Shown here in pieces: positions 12,004 to 19,853 of a stretch of 37,057 bases of DNA (positions within the stretch are counted from its first letter, which is position 1; the number at the start of each line of letters is the position of its first letter). The stretch comes from CAIXDB01 sp038327915. GTDB lineage: Bacteria; Patescibacteriota; Minisyncoccia; Phycocordibacterales; DATDWN01. The notes under the pieces were generated by a model. It was not told the origin of the DNA. It saw only the letters and a program-made list of their open reading frames with translations, and made no database searches. The translations under genes were made by a program, and so were the position numbers. The DNA is taken from contig JBBQLO010000005.1 in the NCBI GenBank assembly GCA_038327915.1, positions 1 to 37,057 on the forward strand, given 5' to 3'.

Positions 12004-12464
12004 AACCAAAAACAGAAAAAAAAATAATTCAGGTATTGTCAGGGGTCCTTTTTTTTATGATTCTTTGTCTTGGTTTATTCTTAGATCTCCATAGAGATCA
12101 AGTTTATGCAGCAGTTTACTCTGCCAGACTTATTAAGCGTCCAGAGCCATTTACCGAAATGTATTTCAACAACTACACTGCTTTCCCCAAGCAGAGTGTC
12201 TCAGGCATGAGGTTTTCTTATTCCTTTACGATCCACAACATGGAAGTTGCGACATCTGCATATCAGTACTCGACATATTTCGAGTATCCAAACGGTTTTA
12301 AAGTAGGTATGGGGGAAGGAACAATCACACTTCATTCTCTCGAATATTATGTTGCAACCACTACATACACGTTCAAAAATTCAAATTTGCACGGGAAGGT
12401 TGTGGTAGATCTTTTAGGACGTGATCAGCATATAGATTTTTTACTTCCCGATGTAAATCAATAA
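12000..12464 (+). CDS. hypothetical exported/anchored protein at head of polysaccharide locus
   Basis: 154 residues from the ATG at 12000. A basic N-terminus and one membrane helix (about 9-30, IIQVLSGVLFFMILCLGLFLDL) are followed by a beta-rich extracytoplasmic domain (FSYSFTIHNMEVATSAYQYSTYFEYPNGF...YVATTTYTFKNSN) with the look of an immunoglobulin-like or DUF1616-type fold. Function not recognised. A longer ORF starting at 11937 is unlikely because the predicted promoter lies within it. The start overlaps the stop of the 12-codon ORF. It is followed after 11 nt by the first GT2 gene, so a role in exopolysaccharide assembly or export is inferred from position. Confidence 0.6.
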   Translation: MKPKTEKKIIQVLSGVLFFMILCLGLFLDLHRDQVYAAVYSARLIKRPEPFTEMYFNNYTAFPKQSVSGMRFSYSFTIHNMEVATSAYQYSTYFEYPNGFKVGMGEGTITLHSLEYYVATTTYTFKNSNLHGKVVVDLLGRDQHIDFLLPDVNQ

Positions 12465-12475
12465 TTATATATTTA

Positions 12476-13276
12476 ATGACGTATATGTATGGCAAAAAAA
12501 TCACAGTGCTTATCCCTTGTTATAACGAAGAAGAGGGCATTGCGAATGTGATCAAGAGTTTTCCAAAAGAAAAATTGTTTGAGCAGGGTTTTTCTCTCGA
12601 AATAATTGTTATTGACAATAATTCAAAAGATAAAACTTCAGAAATAGCCCACTCGCTAGGAGCGTTAGTTATACACGAGCCAAAAAGTGGTAAAGGTAAT
12701 GCACTCCGCCACGGCTTCCAATTAATTTCAGAAGATACAGATTATGTTGTGATGCTTGACGGGGACAATACATACCGTCCAGAAGAAATACTTCGTCTCA
12801 TAGAGCCGATTCATTCTGGTTTTTGTGATGTTGTTATTGGGTCGCGTCTCGGTGGACGTATTACCGAGGGATCAATGAGTGCTCTGAACAGGGCAGGCAA
12901 TTGGATATATTCGCATCTTGTTCGATATTTTTATGGGGTCAACGTGACTGATGTATTAACGGGGTACTATGCGTGGAGAAAAGATGCTCTCGAACGACTC
13001 CGGCCTCATCTTTATTCAGAGGGATTTACTATTGAGATGGAAATGGTCACTAAAATGGCACAACTCGGGGAGGAAATATACTGCGTACCTATTAGCTATG
13101 ACACTCGAGCCGGACATACCAATTTAAGCCCATTGCATGATGGTGTGCGAATTTTATGGGTATTGATTAAAAATATGTTTTGGAGACCAGTGGACATACC
13201 TGGGTATGTTTCGAATCATTCGGGAGAGTCACTCCATAAACAGTCAAAAGGAAGTAATGTTTTTATAACTAAATAA
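12476..13276 (+). CDS. GT2 glycosyltransferase, dolichyl-phosphate-sugar synthase type
   Basis: A 266-residue GT-A enzyme of family 2. VLIPCYNEEEGI is the first nucleotide-binding strand, IVIDNNSKDKTSEIA the second, and VVMLDGDNTY carries the D-x-D metal site (about residues 97-101). VIGSRLGG and a NRAGNWIYSHLVRYFYGVNVTDVLTGYYAWRK acceptor region follow, as in DPM1/DPG1-like enzymes. Probable reaction: transfer of a sugar from UDP/GDP-sugar to a polyprenyl phosphate carrier at the cytoplasmic membrane face. No membrane helix. A second in-frame ATG three codons in is an alternative start. It pairs with the next gene, a close relative, 5 nt downstream. Confidence 0.88.
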   Translation: MTYMYGKKITVLIPCYNEEEGIANVIKSFPKEKLFEQGFSLEIIVIDNNSKDKTSEIAHSLGALVIHEPKSGKGNALRHGFQLISEDTDYVVMLDGDNTYRPEEILRLIEPIHSGFCDVVIGSRLGGRITEGSMSALNRAGNWIYSHLVRYFYGVNVTDVLTGYYAWRKDALERLRPHLYSEGFTIEMEMVTKMAQLGEEIYCVPISYDTRAGHTNLSPLHDGVRILWVLIKNMFWRPVDIPGYVSNHSGESLHKQSKGSNVFITK

Positions 13277-13281
13277 AATAT

Positions 13282-14007
13282 ATGAAACTCTCTGTTGTCA
13301 TCCCAGCTCTGAATGAAGAATCGGGAATTAAAGCTACTATTGAGCAGATACCTATACGAGCATTGGAAGCAATGGGTTTTTCTGTTGAAATTATTGTTTC
13401 TGACAATGGATCTACCGACAAGACGGCAGAAATATCTAGAAAAGCTGGCGCTACGGTAGTGCACCAGCCTCTTCAGGGGTACGGTAACGCATATCGTGCT
13501 GGATTTGAATATGCAAGCGGAGATATTATCGCCACAGGGGATGCTGACATGACATACCCTTTTGACATGTTGCCAGAGCTTTTAAAAGAAATGAAAAAGA
13601 ATGAATATGATTTCGTCAGTACGGATCGTTTGGGAACTTTGGATTCAGGGGTTATGACTTTCTTTCACGTCTTTGGAAACTGGATGTTGAGCACTGCTAC
13701 ACGAATACTTTTTAACTGGCCATTTAGTGATTCTCAGTCTGGAATGTGGATTTTTAAACGTACAATATTGAAACACCTCGACCTTTATTCGGAGGGGATG
13801 CCTTTTTCTCAGGAGTTAAAAATCGAGGCATATAGAAAAGGTTTTAAATGCGGAGAGTTTCCTATTGAGTATAGGGCTCGTATTGGAGAAGTAAAGCTCA
13901 ATACTATTCGTGATGGTATGGGCAATATCACACAGCTTATAAAAATGAAATTCAATCAGAAACAAAAAAGAAAAAACAGTTTTTTTTCGGAAACGATACA
14001 GAATTAA
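13282..14007 (+). CDS. GT2 glycosyltransferase, polyprenyl-phosphate sugar transferase type
   Basis: A 241-residue GT2 enzyme: LSVVIPALNEESGI, IIVSDNGSTDKTAEIS, GYGNAYRAGFEYASGDIIATGDADMTYP (D-x-D at GDADMT, about residues 91-95), VSTDRLG, and FNWPFSDSQSGMWIFKR, the segment where dolichyl-phosphate-mannose-like synthases have a conserved DxxSGF/M motif. No transmembrane segment, so it acts at the inner membrane face. With the preceding paralogue it may charge two different lipid-linked sugars, or one may make the lipid primer; sequence does not decide. It is followed 16 nt later by the tandem GT4 gene. Confidence 0.88.
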   Translation: MKLSVVIPALNEESGIKATIEQIPIRALEAMGFSVEIIVSDNGSTDKTAEISRKAGATVVHQPLQGYGNAYRAGFEYASGDIIATGDADMTYPFDMLPELLKEMKKNEYDFVSTDRLGTLDSGVMTFFHVFGNWMLSTATRILFNWPFSDSQSGMWIFKRTILKHLDLYSEGMPFSQELKIEAYRKGFKCGEFPIEYRARIGEVKLNTIRDGMGNITQLIKMKFNQKQKRKNSFFSETIQN

Positions 14008-14023
14008 ACATAAAGAACTAAAT

Positions 14024-16306
14024 GTGAAAAAATTAAGAAAGATTCTAATAGTTAGCCATTATTACCCACCTCATGTAGGTGGTATTGAAATTGTGGCCTA
14101 CAACCAAGCAAAAAGGTTGGCTGGGGAAGGACACGATGTGACCGTTGTGACGAGTAGTATAGGCTCAAAAGAAAAAGATACGGTAGTAGAAAATGTACGA
14201 GTGGTGCGTGTTGGCGCGTGTAATTATTTTGAAAGATTTGGCATCCCTTTTCCTATTTTGTCACCAAGAATCTGGTTTGTGCTTTGGAAGTTTTCGAAAG
14301 AAGCTGATATTGTGCATATTCATGATGTATTTTATATTACTTCCTTTGTTGCGGCAGTTTCAGCACGATTACGAGGAAAAACTATTGTTCTCACACAGCA
14401 CGTGGCTATGATTGCACACCCGAATCCGCTCGTTGTTGCACTTGAGCGCCTCGTGTACGCGACCACCGGGCGTATTATTTTTTGGTTTTCAAACACAGTT
14501 ATATATTACAATGAACGGGTCAAAGAATTTATTATCAGTAACGGAGTTTCACCACATAAATTTTTAGTCTTAAAAAACGGAGTAGATAGAAATTTATTTC
14601 ACCCCGTCTCTCTGGCGGAAAAAAAAGTTTTGCGTGCAAAACATGGATTAAATCAACAAAAAAATGTGTTGTTGTTTGTTGGCAGATTTGTACCTAAAAA
14701 GGGTTTTGATAAAATTCTTTCTATTCAGAATCCTGAGTATACAATAGTGTGCGCGGGGGGTAAAAAGCCGGAAGGTGTTTTTCCGCATGCTGTATTTATG
14801 GGAGAAACAGACCAGAAAACTTTGGCAGAATTATATCAACTCGCTGATGTTTTTATACTACCTTCAGAGTGCGAGGGTTTCCCACTTGCAATCCAGGAGG
14901 CAATGTCTTCGGGCCTACCCATTATTACTACGCGGGATAATGGATACAGAGAGTATTATTTTGATGAAAATAGGATTTGTTTTATCGACGCGAGAGACGA
15001 GTACACATTACGCACAGAAGTTGAAAAAATATTCAATAATAGAGATTTACTACGTTCTATGTCGCAATACTCAGAAGAGTACGCAGAAAAATATTTTAGT
15101 TGGTCTTTTGCTGTTTCGCAACTTGAAATAATATATGATTCCGCTTTACAAATACGATTGGCCCTAGTAACTGACGCCGCATATCCTTTTAATAAGGGTG
15201 GTAAAGAAAAACGCATCTTTGATCTCTCTACCTTGCTCCAAAAGAACGGATTTAAGGTAACAATTTATTGTATGAAGTGGTGGAAAGGAGGTAACACAAT
15301 AGTGAAAGACAATGTGTTATTTACAGCTATCAGCCCTTATTATCCTCTATATGCAGGAAACAGACGATCACTTTCTGAGGCAATCTTTTTTTCTTTACAC
15401 TGTCTCAAACTTATTTTTAAAGATTTTGATGTCATAGATGTTGACCATATTCCACATCTTACTATTTTTACTGCGAAGATCGTATGTTTTCTTAAAAGAA
15501 AACCAATGGTAGCAACGTGGCACGAAGTGTGGGGAGAAAAATACTGGCGAACGTATCTCGCCCCAGTCACGGGCTTTATTGCCTACACATTGGAAAAAAT
15601 GAGCATGCGACTTCCTGATGTAATTATTTCTGTATCGCCTCATACCACAGAGAGATTAAAAGCAGTGCTCGAAAAATATAAAAATGAGATTATTACTATC
15701 CCAAATGGAATTGATGTGGACTGTATACAGAATAGTCCAAAACTTAATTTCACTTCAGATATTATATTCGCAGGACGTCTATTGTCTCACAAAAATGTGG
15801 ACGTATTGCTACGAGCCGTTTCTCTTATACAAAAAATAATGCCAGACGTTCGCGCGTGTATTGTCGGGAATGGTCCAGAGAAAGAAAATCTTCAAGCTTT
15901 GGTGAAGGAATTGGGTATTGAAAAAAATGTTTCATTTTTAGGATTTTTTGATGATCAGCGAGAATTGTATGGAACAATGAAAGCTTCAAAAGTTTTTGTA
16001 TTACCTTCTACGCGTGAGGGATTTGGCATTACGGTTATAGAGGCATATGCGTGTGGACTTCCGGTTATCACCATCGATCATCCACATAATGCGGCAAAGG
16101 ATCTTATTTATGAAAGTTCGGATGGATTGTCTACTGGTATAGTCGTACCACTCCAACCAAGCGCTCTTGCGGATGCCATGATGCGGTGTATAAAAGACTT
16201 TGGAGACAGAAAAGACAAAGAAATATATACATCAAAAGCATTGCAATATAATTGGAATAATGTCGTACAAGATGTTATTCACGTATACAAAAAAACATAT
16301 GAATAA
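14024..16306 (+). CDS. tandem double GT4 glycosyltransferase
   Basis: 760 residues from a GTG start. Two complete GT-B, family 4 modules are fused. Module 1 (about 1-375) has HYYPPHVGGIE, HIHDVFYIT, VGRFVPKKGFDKIL and the E-x7-E donor motif EGFPLAIQEAMSSGLPII. Module 2 (about 378-760) has VTDAAYPFNKGGKEKRIFDL, AGRLLSHKNVDVLLRA, VGNGPEKENLQ and EGFGITVIEAYACGLPVI. Both donor sites look intact, so the protein could add two successive sugars to the lipid-linked repeat. Single-module GT4 enzymes are about 350-400 residues; the fusion is real, with no stop between. Its last codons overlap the next GT4 gene by 8 nt (ATGAATAA), indicating coupling. Confidence 0.88.
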   Translation: MKKLRKILIVSHYYPPHVGGIEIVAYNQAKRLAGEGHDVTVVTSSIGSKEKDTVVENVRVVRVGACNYFERFGIPFPILSPRIWFVLWKFSKEADIVHIHDVFYITSFVAAVSARLRGKTIVLTQHVAMIAHPNPLVVALERLVYATTGRIIFWFSNTVIYYNERVKEFIISNGVSPHKFLVLKNGVDRNLFHPVSLAEKKVLRAKHGLNQQKNVLLFVGRFVPKKGFDKILSIQNPEYTIVCAGGKKPEGVFPHAVFMGETDQKTLAELYQLADVFILPSECEGFPLAIQEAMSSGLPIITTRDNGYREYYFDENRICFIDARDEYTLRTEVEKIFNNRDLLRSMSQYSEEYAEKYFSWSFAVSQLEIIYDSALQIRLALVTDAAYPFNKGGKEKRIFDLSTLLQKNGFKVTIYCMKWWKGGNTIVKDNVLFTAISPYYPLYAGNRRSLSEAIFFSLHCLKLIFKDFDVIDVDHIPHLTIFTAKIVCFLKRKPMVATWHEVWGEKYWRTYLAPVTGFIAYTLEKMSMRLPDVIISVSPHTTERLKAVLEKYKNEIITIPNGIDVDCIQNSPKLNFTSDIIFAGRLLSHKNVDVLLRAVSLIQKIMPDVRACIVGNGPEKENLQALVKELGIEKNVSFLGFFDDQRELYGTMKASKVFVLPSTREGFGITVIEAYACGLPVITIDHPHNAAKDLIYESSDGLSTGIVVPLQPSALADAMMRCIKDFGDRKDKEIYTSKALQYNWNNVVQDVIHVYKKTYE

Positions 16307-17468
16307 AAAAATACCACATATTATTGTTGTTGCATCGTACTTTTATCCGAAAATCGGAGGTCTTGAAAACTACGCATTTTTTCTGGCGAAAAAGCTTCAT
16401 GAAAGCGGAAGGTATACAGTCAGCATTGTGACGAGTAACTACGCGGGTACAGGATATCTCAAAGAATATATTGACGGTATGACGATACATCGCTTAGCTA
16501 TTTCATTTAAGGTTTCCAACACACCCATCAATCTTTCGTGGTATGGGGAAGTGAAAAAGATATTTGCAGATGAAAACCCTGATCTCGTTCACGTGCATTC
16601 ACCTGTGCCGTATTTACCAGATATTGCAGCTCACGTTGCTAAGAGTGGTAGAAAAAAAATTCCTGTCGTGCTGACGTATCACTCGGGTAGCATGCTCAAA
16701 GGATCATTTTTAATAGATATTATTATTGTTGTATACGAAAAGATATTTTTGCGTAAAATATTTTCTAGTTCTGACGCAGTTGTGGCAATTTCTCAAGAAT
16801 TTGCAAAAAGAACCTTTCCCCAATTTCAGGACAAAACTTGTTTCATCCCCACTGGAGTAGATTTGCAGAGATTTTCTCCAACACCACTACCGAGTCAGGA
16901 TAGAGTTACGTATGTTGGACGAATAGAGCATAGCTCGAGTTGGAAAGGTGTCGAACAGCTTTTGCAGGCCATGGTTATTGTGGTAAAAAAACGGAGGAAA
17001 GCGGTGCTCGAACTTGTGGGTGGGGGGGATGCACTAGATTATTATAAAACCCGAGCTGAAGAATTGGGAATTAAAAATTCTGTTATTTTTTCAGGCCCAC
17101 AAATGGGACAGAATATAGTAGAAGCGTATCGAAGATCTACGGTCGTCGCACTACCTTCCACTTCAGATTCAGAAGCTTTTAGCATTACTCTTGTGGAAGC
17201 TATGGCTTCTGGCAGACCTATTATTGGTACAAATATAGGTGGTACTCCACAAGTTATTGAGCACAGTAAAAATGGTTTTCTGGTTCCGCCAAAAGATCCC
17301 GCAGCATTGGCGCAAGCGATACTGATGATTTTGGAAGATAAAAGTCTTGCACAGAAAATAGGGGAGTATGGAAGAGTGAAAGCACAAGGTTTTTCATGGG
17401 ATCTTCAAGGAAAAAAATATTCAAACCTTTTTGATTTAATTCTAGAAAAAAATACGCATGATGTGTAG
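16299..17468 (+). CDS. GT4 family glycosyltransferase
   Basis: 389 residues from the ATG at 16299, which overlaps the stop of the previous gene by 8 nt; the longer frame upstream is only a shadow of that gene. GT-B fold: the N-terminal HIIVVASYFYPKIGGLENYAFFLAKKL acceptor domain, DLVHVHSPVPYL, then a C-terminal donor domain with YVGRIEHSSSWKGVEQLL, LELVGGGDALDYY, and ALPSTSDSEAFSITLVEAMASGRPIIGTN, which carries the E-x7-E motif. PimA/PimB-like retaining enzymes use this layout to transfer a hexose from a nucleotide sugar to a lipid-linked acceptor. It acts in the cytoplasm or at the membrane face within the exopolysaccharide pathway; donor and acceptor sugars cannot be read from sequence. Confidence 0.9.
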   Translation: MNKKIPHIIVVASYFYPKIGGLENYAFFLAKKLHESGRYTVSIVTSNYAGTGYLKEYIDGMTIHRLAISFKVSNTPINLSWYGEVKKIFADENPDLVHVHSPVPYLPDIAAHVAKSGRKKIPVVLTYHSGSMLKGSFLIDIIIVVYEKIFLRKIFSSSDAVVAISQEFAKRTFPQFQDKTCFIPTGVDLQRFSPTPLPSQDRVTYVGRIEHSSSWKGVEQLLQAMVIVVKKRRKAVLELVGGGDALDYYKTRAEELGIKNSVIFSGPQMGQNIVEAYRRSTVVALPSTSDSEAFSITLVEAMASGRPIIGTNIGGTPQVIEHSKNGFLVPPKDPAALAQAILMILEDKSLAQKIGEYGRVKAQGFSWDLQGKKYSNLFDLILEKNTHDV

Positions 17469-17488
17469 AAAATAATTAGTAGGGTTAT

Positions 17489-18628
17489 ATGAAAATTACT
17501 TTTTTAGTATCAGGGAATGTGCGAAGTAACTTTAGCTTTCGGGCAGTGGCTTTGGCGCGTGCACTTTCTAAGCTTGGACATGATGTTTCTCTCATAGCAC
17601 CCAAAGCAGACAAGTATAATGATTTTATTCCTGAAAATATAACACACATTGATGAAGTTAGAATTCTCCAACCGTTTCAGTTTCATACACGACGTGTGGA
17701 AATAAATTTGTTGCCGTATGTGTTCGGTGTACTTTGGTTACTGGTGTGTGAAAAACCAGATTTGGTCTATGTGTATAAGCCAACCCCCATATCGGTTGTG
17801 GGTTTTGTGGCCAAATTGCTCTATAAAACTCCCACACTTGTTGATTTTGATGATCTGGGGAGTGAGGTGATGAAAATAGAAGGTCATCCGTGGCACCAGC
17901 ATACTCTCGTGGGGTGGTCAGAGTACATGGCAGCCAAATATGCGGATAAGCTCGTGGTGACATCAACATTTCTTCAAAATATGTATCGCGAACAATTTCC
18001 ACATAAATCAATTTATGTTCTGCCTAATGGAGTTGAGGCAGACTGGTTTGACCAAACTTTGTCGACGGAAAATCCTAAAAGGATTGTTTTTATGGGTTCC
18101 GTAAATCGAAAAAATATTTTAGAACCACTTTTTCTTACTCTACCTGACATACTGAAAATTCATTCAGATGTCGAGATTGTTATTGTTGGTGACGGGCAGT
18201 ATTTACATTATTTCAAAGACCTTGCCGTTCAATTAGGTGTTTCAAAGCAGATTACATTTACTGGGTGGCTTACTTTGGAAAAAGCAAAATCCCATCTACG
18301 TTTTGGTGATATTGGATATAATTTTATGCCAGACAGTATTACAAACAAAGCAGCCAGTAATATGAAAGTTCCTCAATATATGGCCAGAGGAGTAGTGCCC
18401 TTGGTTACCGATATTGGTGATCTTCCAAAGACAGTTGATTATGGAAATGCAGGATATATTGTCTCTACAACTCTCGAAAATTCACTCTTACAAACTCTTC
18501 TCCATGCCCTTGATGACAAAGAGAGAATGAAAAAAGCTGAATACGCTCGAAATTTTTCTCTAAAAAATTTACAGTGGGACGTCTTAGTAAAGAGTTTTAA
18601 CGGTTGGTTAAATAAAAAAATATTTTAA
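17489..18628 (+). CDS. GT4-like glycosyltransferase with divergent donor site
   Basis: 379 residues with GT-B fold features: MKITFLVSGNVRSNFSFRAVALARALSKLGHDVSLIAP at the N-terminus, LVYVYKPTPISVVG, DFDDLGSE, VVTSTFLQNMY, VLPNGVEADWF, then IVIVGDGQYLHYFKDLAVQLGV. The usual E-x7-E donor motif is replaced by DSITNKAASNMKVPQYMARGVVPLV, so one or both Glu are missing or displaced. It may still be active, as several GT4 subgroups vary here. A weak AGGG lies shortly before the ATG. It sits in the run of four GT4-type genes and is expected to add one sugar of the repeat unit or modify it. Confidence 0.8.
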   Translation: MKITFLVSGNVRSNFSFRAVALARALSKLGHDVSLIAPKADKYNDFIPENITHIDEVRILQPFQFHTRRVEINLLPYVFGVLWLLVCEKPDLVYVYKPTPISVVGFVAKLLYKTPTLVDFDDLGSEVMKIEGHPWHQHTLVGWSEYMAAKYADKLVVTSTFLQNMYREQFPHKSIYVLPNGVEADWFDQTLSTENPKRIVFMGSVNRKNILEPLFLTLPDILKIHSDVEIVIVGDGQYLHYFKDLAVQLGVSKQITFTGWLTLEKAKSHLRFGDIGYNFMPDSITNKAASNMKVPQYMARGVVPLVTDIGDLPKTVDYGNAGYIVSTTLENSLLQTLLHALDDKERMKKAEYARNFSLKNLQWDVLVKSFNGWLNKKIF

Positions 18629-18635
18629 AAAAATA

Positions 18636-19853
18636 ATGAAAAATAATAGCGTCAAGCGCGAACAAATAATATATGTTATTGCAACAGTTGTTCCTTGTAA
18701 TTTTGGTGGAGGGGAAATACGTATATTAAATTTAATAAAACAAATAATAAAGCAGACGAAAGCTACTGTCGAGTTGTTTTGTATTGCTACTGGTTACCCA
18801 GATGTTTCGAGTATTGATCTAGAATCTACATTAAAAATAAAAACTCATGTTGTGCTAGAATCACCCCGAACAATTATGCGTATAATAAAAGCCATTTTAA
18901 TAAAAAGGATACCACCGGATATGCTTGATTTTAAATCAGGTGAATTAAGAGTAGTGTTTAGAAAAAAATGTGAAAAAGTGATGCCAGACATAGTGCACAT
19001 TGAACAACTGCACACGTATTACGCAATTCGTGAGGATATTGACTGGCTGCGAAGTAATGGGGTAAAAATTGTTCTTGATTGTCATAACGTCGAGTATGAA
19101 TTGTTTAAGGATTTACTCCATACATTTTCAATATCAAAAAAAATAGTCGGTACATTTCTTGTTCCACATCTCAAAAAATTAGAAATAGAAGCGACTAAAA
19201 AAGTTGATACTATTCTCGCATGTTCTAAAAAGGATGCACAGTTTTTTTCAAAATATAATCCCAATATTTTTATCGTCCCCAATGGTGTTGATTGTGAGGA
19301 ATTCAAACCAGTTGCTCGTCAGCCTTCTTCCAATGTACTTTTTATGGGGGGTGTAGGATATCCACCAAATGCTGATGCGGTAGAATTTTATCTGAGAGAG
19401 ATACATCCCAAAGTAAAAAAGCAAATACCAGATGTTCAATTTTTGGCTATAGGCACAGATACCAAATGGTTGGCAGAGAAAAACATTGATGACATTTCGG
19501 TAGATGCACTTGGTTTTATAAAAAACATTCTACCTTATTTGGAAAAATCAGCCATAGGTATTTGTCCTCTCCGATACGGGTCAGGAACTCGTCTCAAAAT
19601 ACTTACGTATATGGCAAGTGGTTTACCTGTTGTATCGACACACAAAGGTGCAGAAGGAGTGGCGTACACACATGGAAAAAATATAATTCTGACCGACAAC
19701 CCCATTGAATTTGCAAATAGCATCGTTCGACTTTTGAAGGATAAGAAATATACAGAGGAAATGTCTAGACATGCTAGAGATTTTGTGTTAGAGTACTACG
19801 ATTGCAATGTCATCGGAAAAGATTTCAAAAATATATACCACAATGAAATTTAA
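18636..19853 (+). CDS. GT4 family glycosyltransferase
   Basis: A 405-residue GT-B enzyme. The N-terminal domain begins IIYVIATVVPCNFGGGEIRILNLIKQI and includes DIVHIEQLHTYYAI and LDCHNVEYELFK. The donor domain has VPNGVDCEEFKPV, VLFMGGVGYPPNADAVEFYLREIHP and GICPLRYGSGTRLKILTYMASGLPVVSTHKGAEG. This last pattern is typical of the sugar transferase group found in PEP-CTERM/EpsH-type clusters; the Glu normally before AMASG is Thr here. Its stop lies 11 nt inside the start of the next gene, so the two are translationally coupled. The expected role is addition of a sugar to the undecaprenyl-linked chain before export. Confidence 0.87.
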   Translation: MKNNSVKREQIIYVIATVVPCNFGGGEIRILNLIKQIIKQTKATVELFCIATGYPDVSSIDLESTLKIKTHVVLESPRTIMRIIKAILIKRIPPDMLDFKSGELRVVFRKKCEKVMPDIVHIEQLHTYYAIREDIDWLRSNGVKIVLDCHNVEYELFKDLLHTFSISKKIVGTFLVPHLKKLEIEATKKVDTILACSKKDAQFFSKYNPNIFIVPNGVDCEEFKPVARQPSSNVLFMGGVGYPPNADAVEFYLREIHPKVKKQIPDVQFLAIGTDTKWLAEKNIDDISVDALGFIKNILPYLEKSAIGICPLRYGSGTRLKILTYMASGLPVVSTHKGAEGVAYTHGKNIILTDNPIEFANSIVRLLKDKKYTEEMSRHARDFVLEYYDCNVIGKDFKNIYHNEI

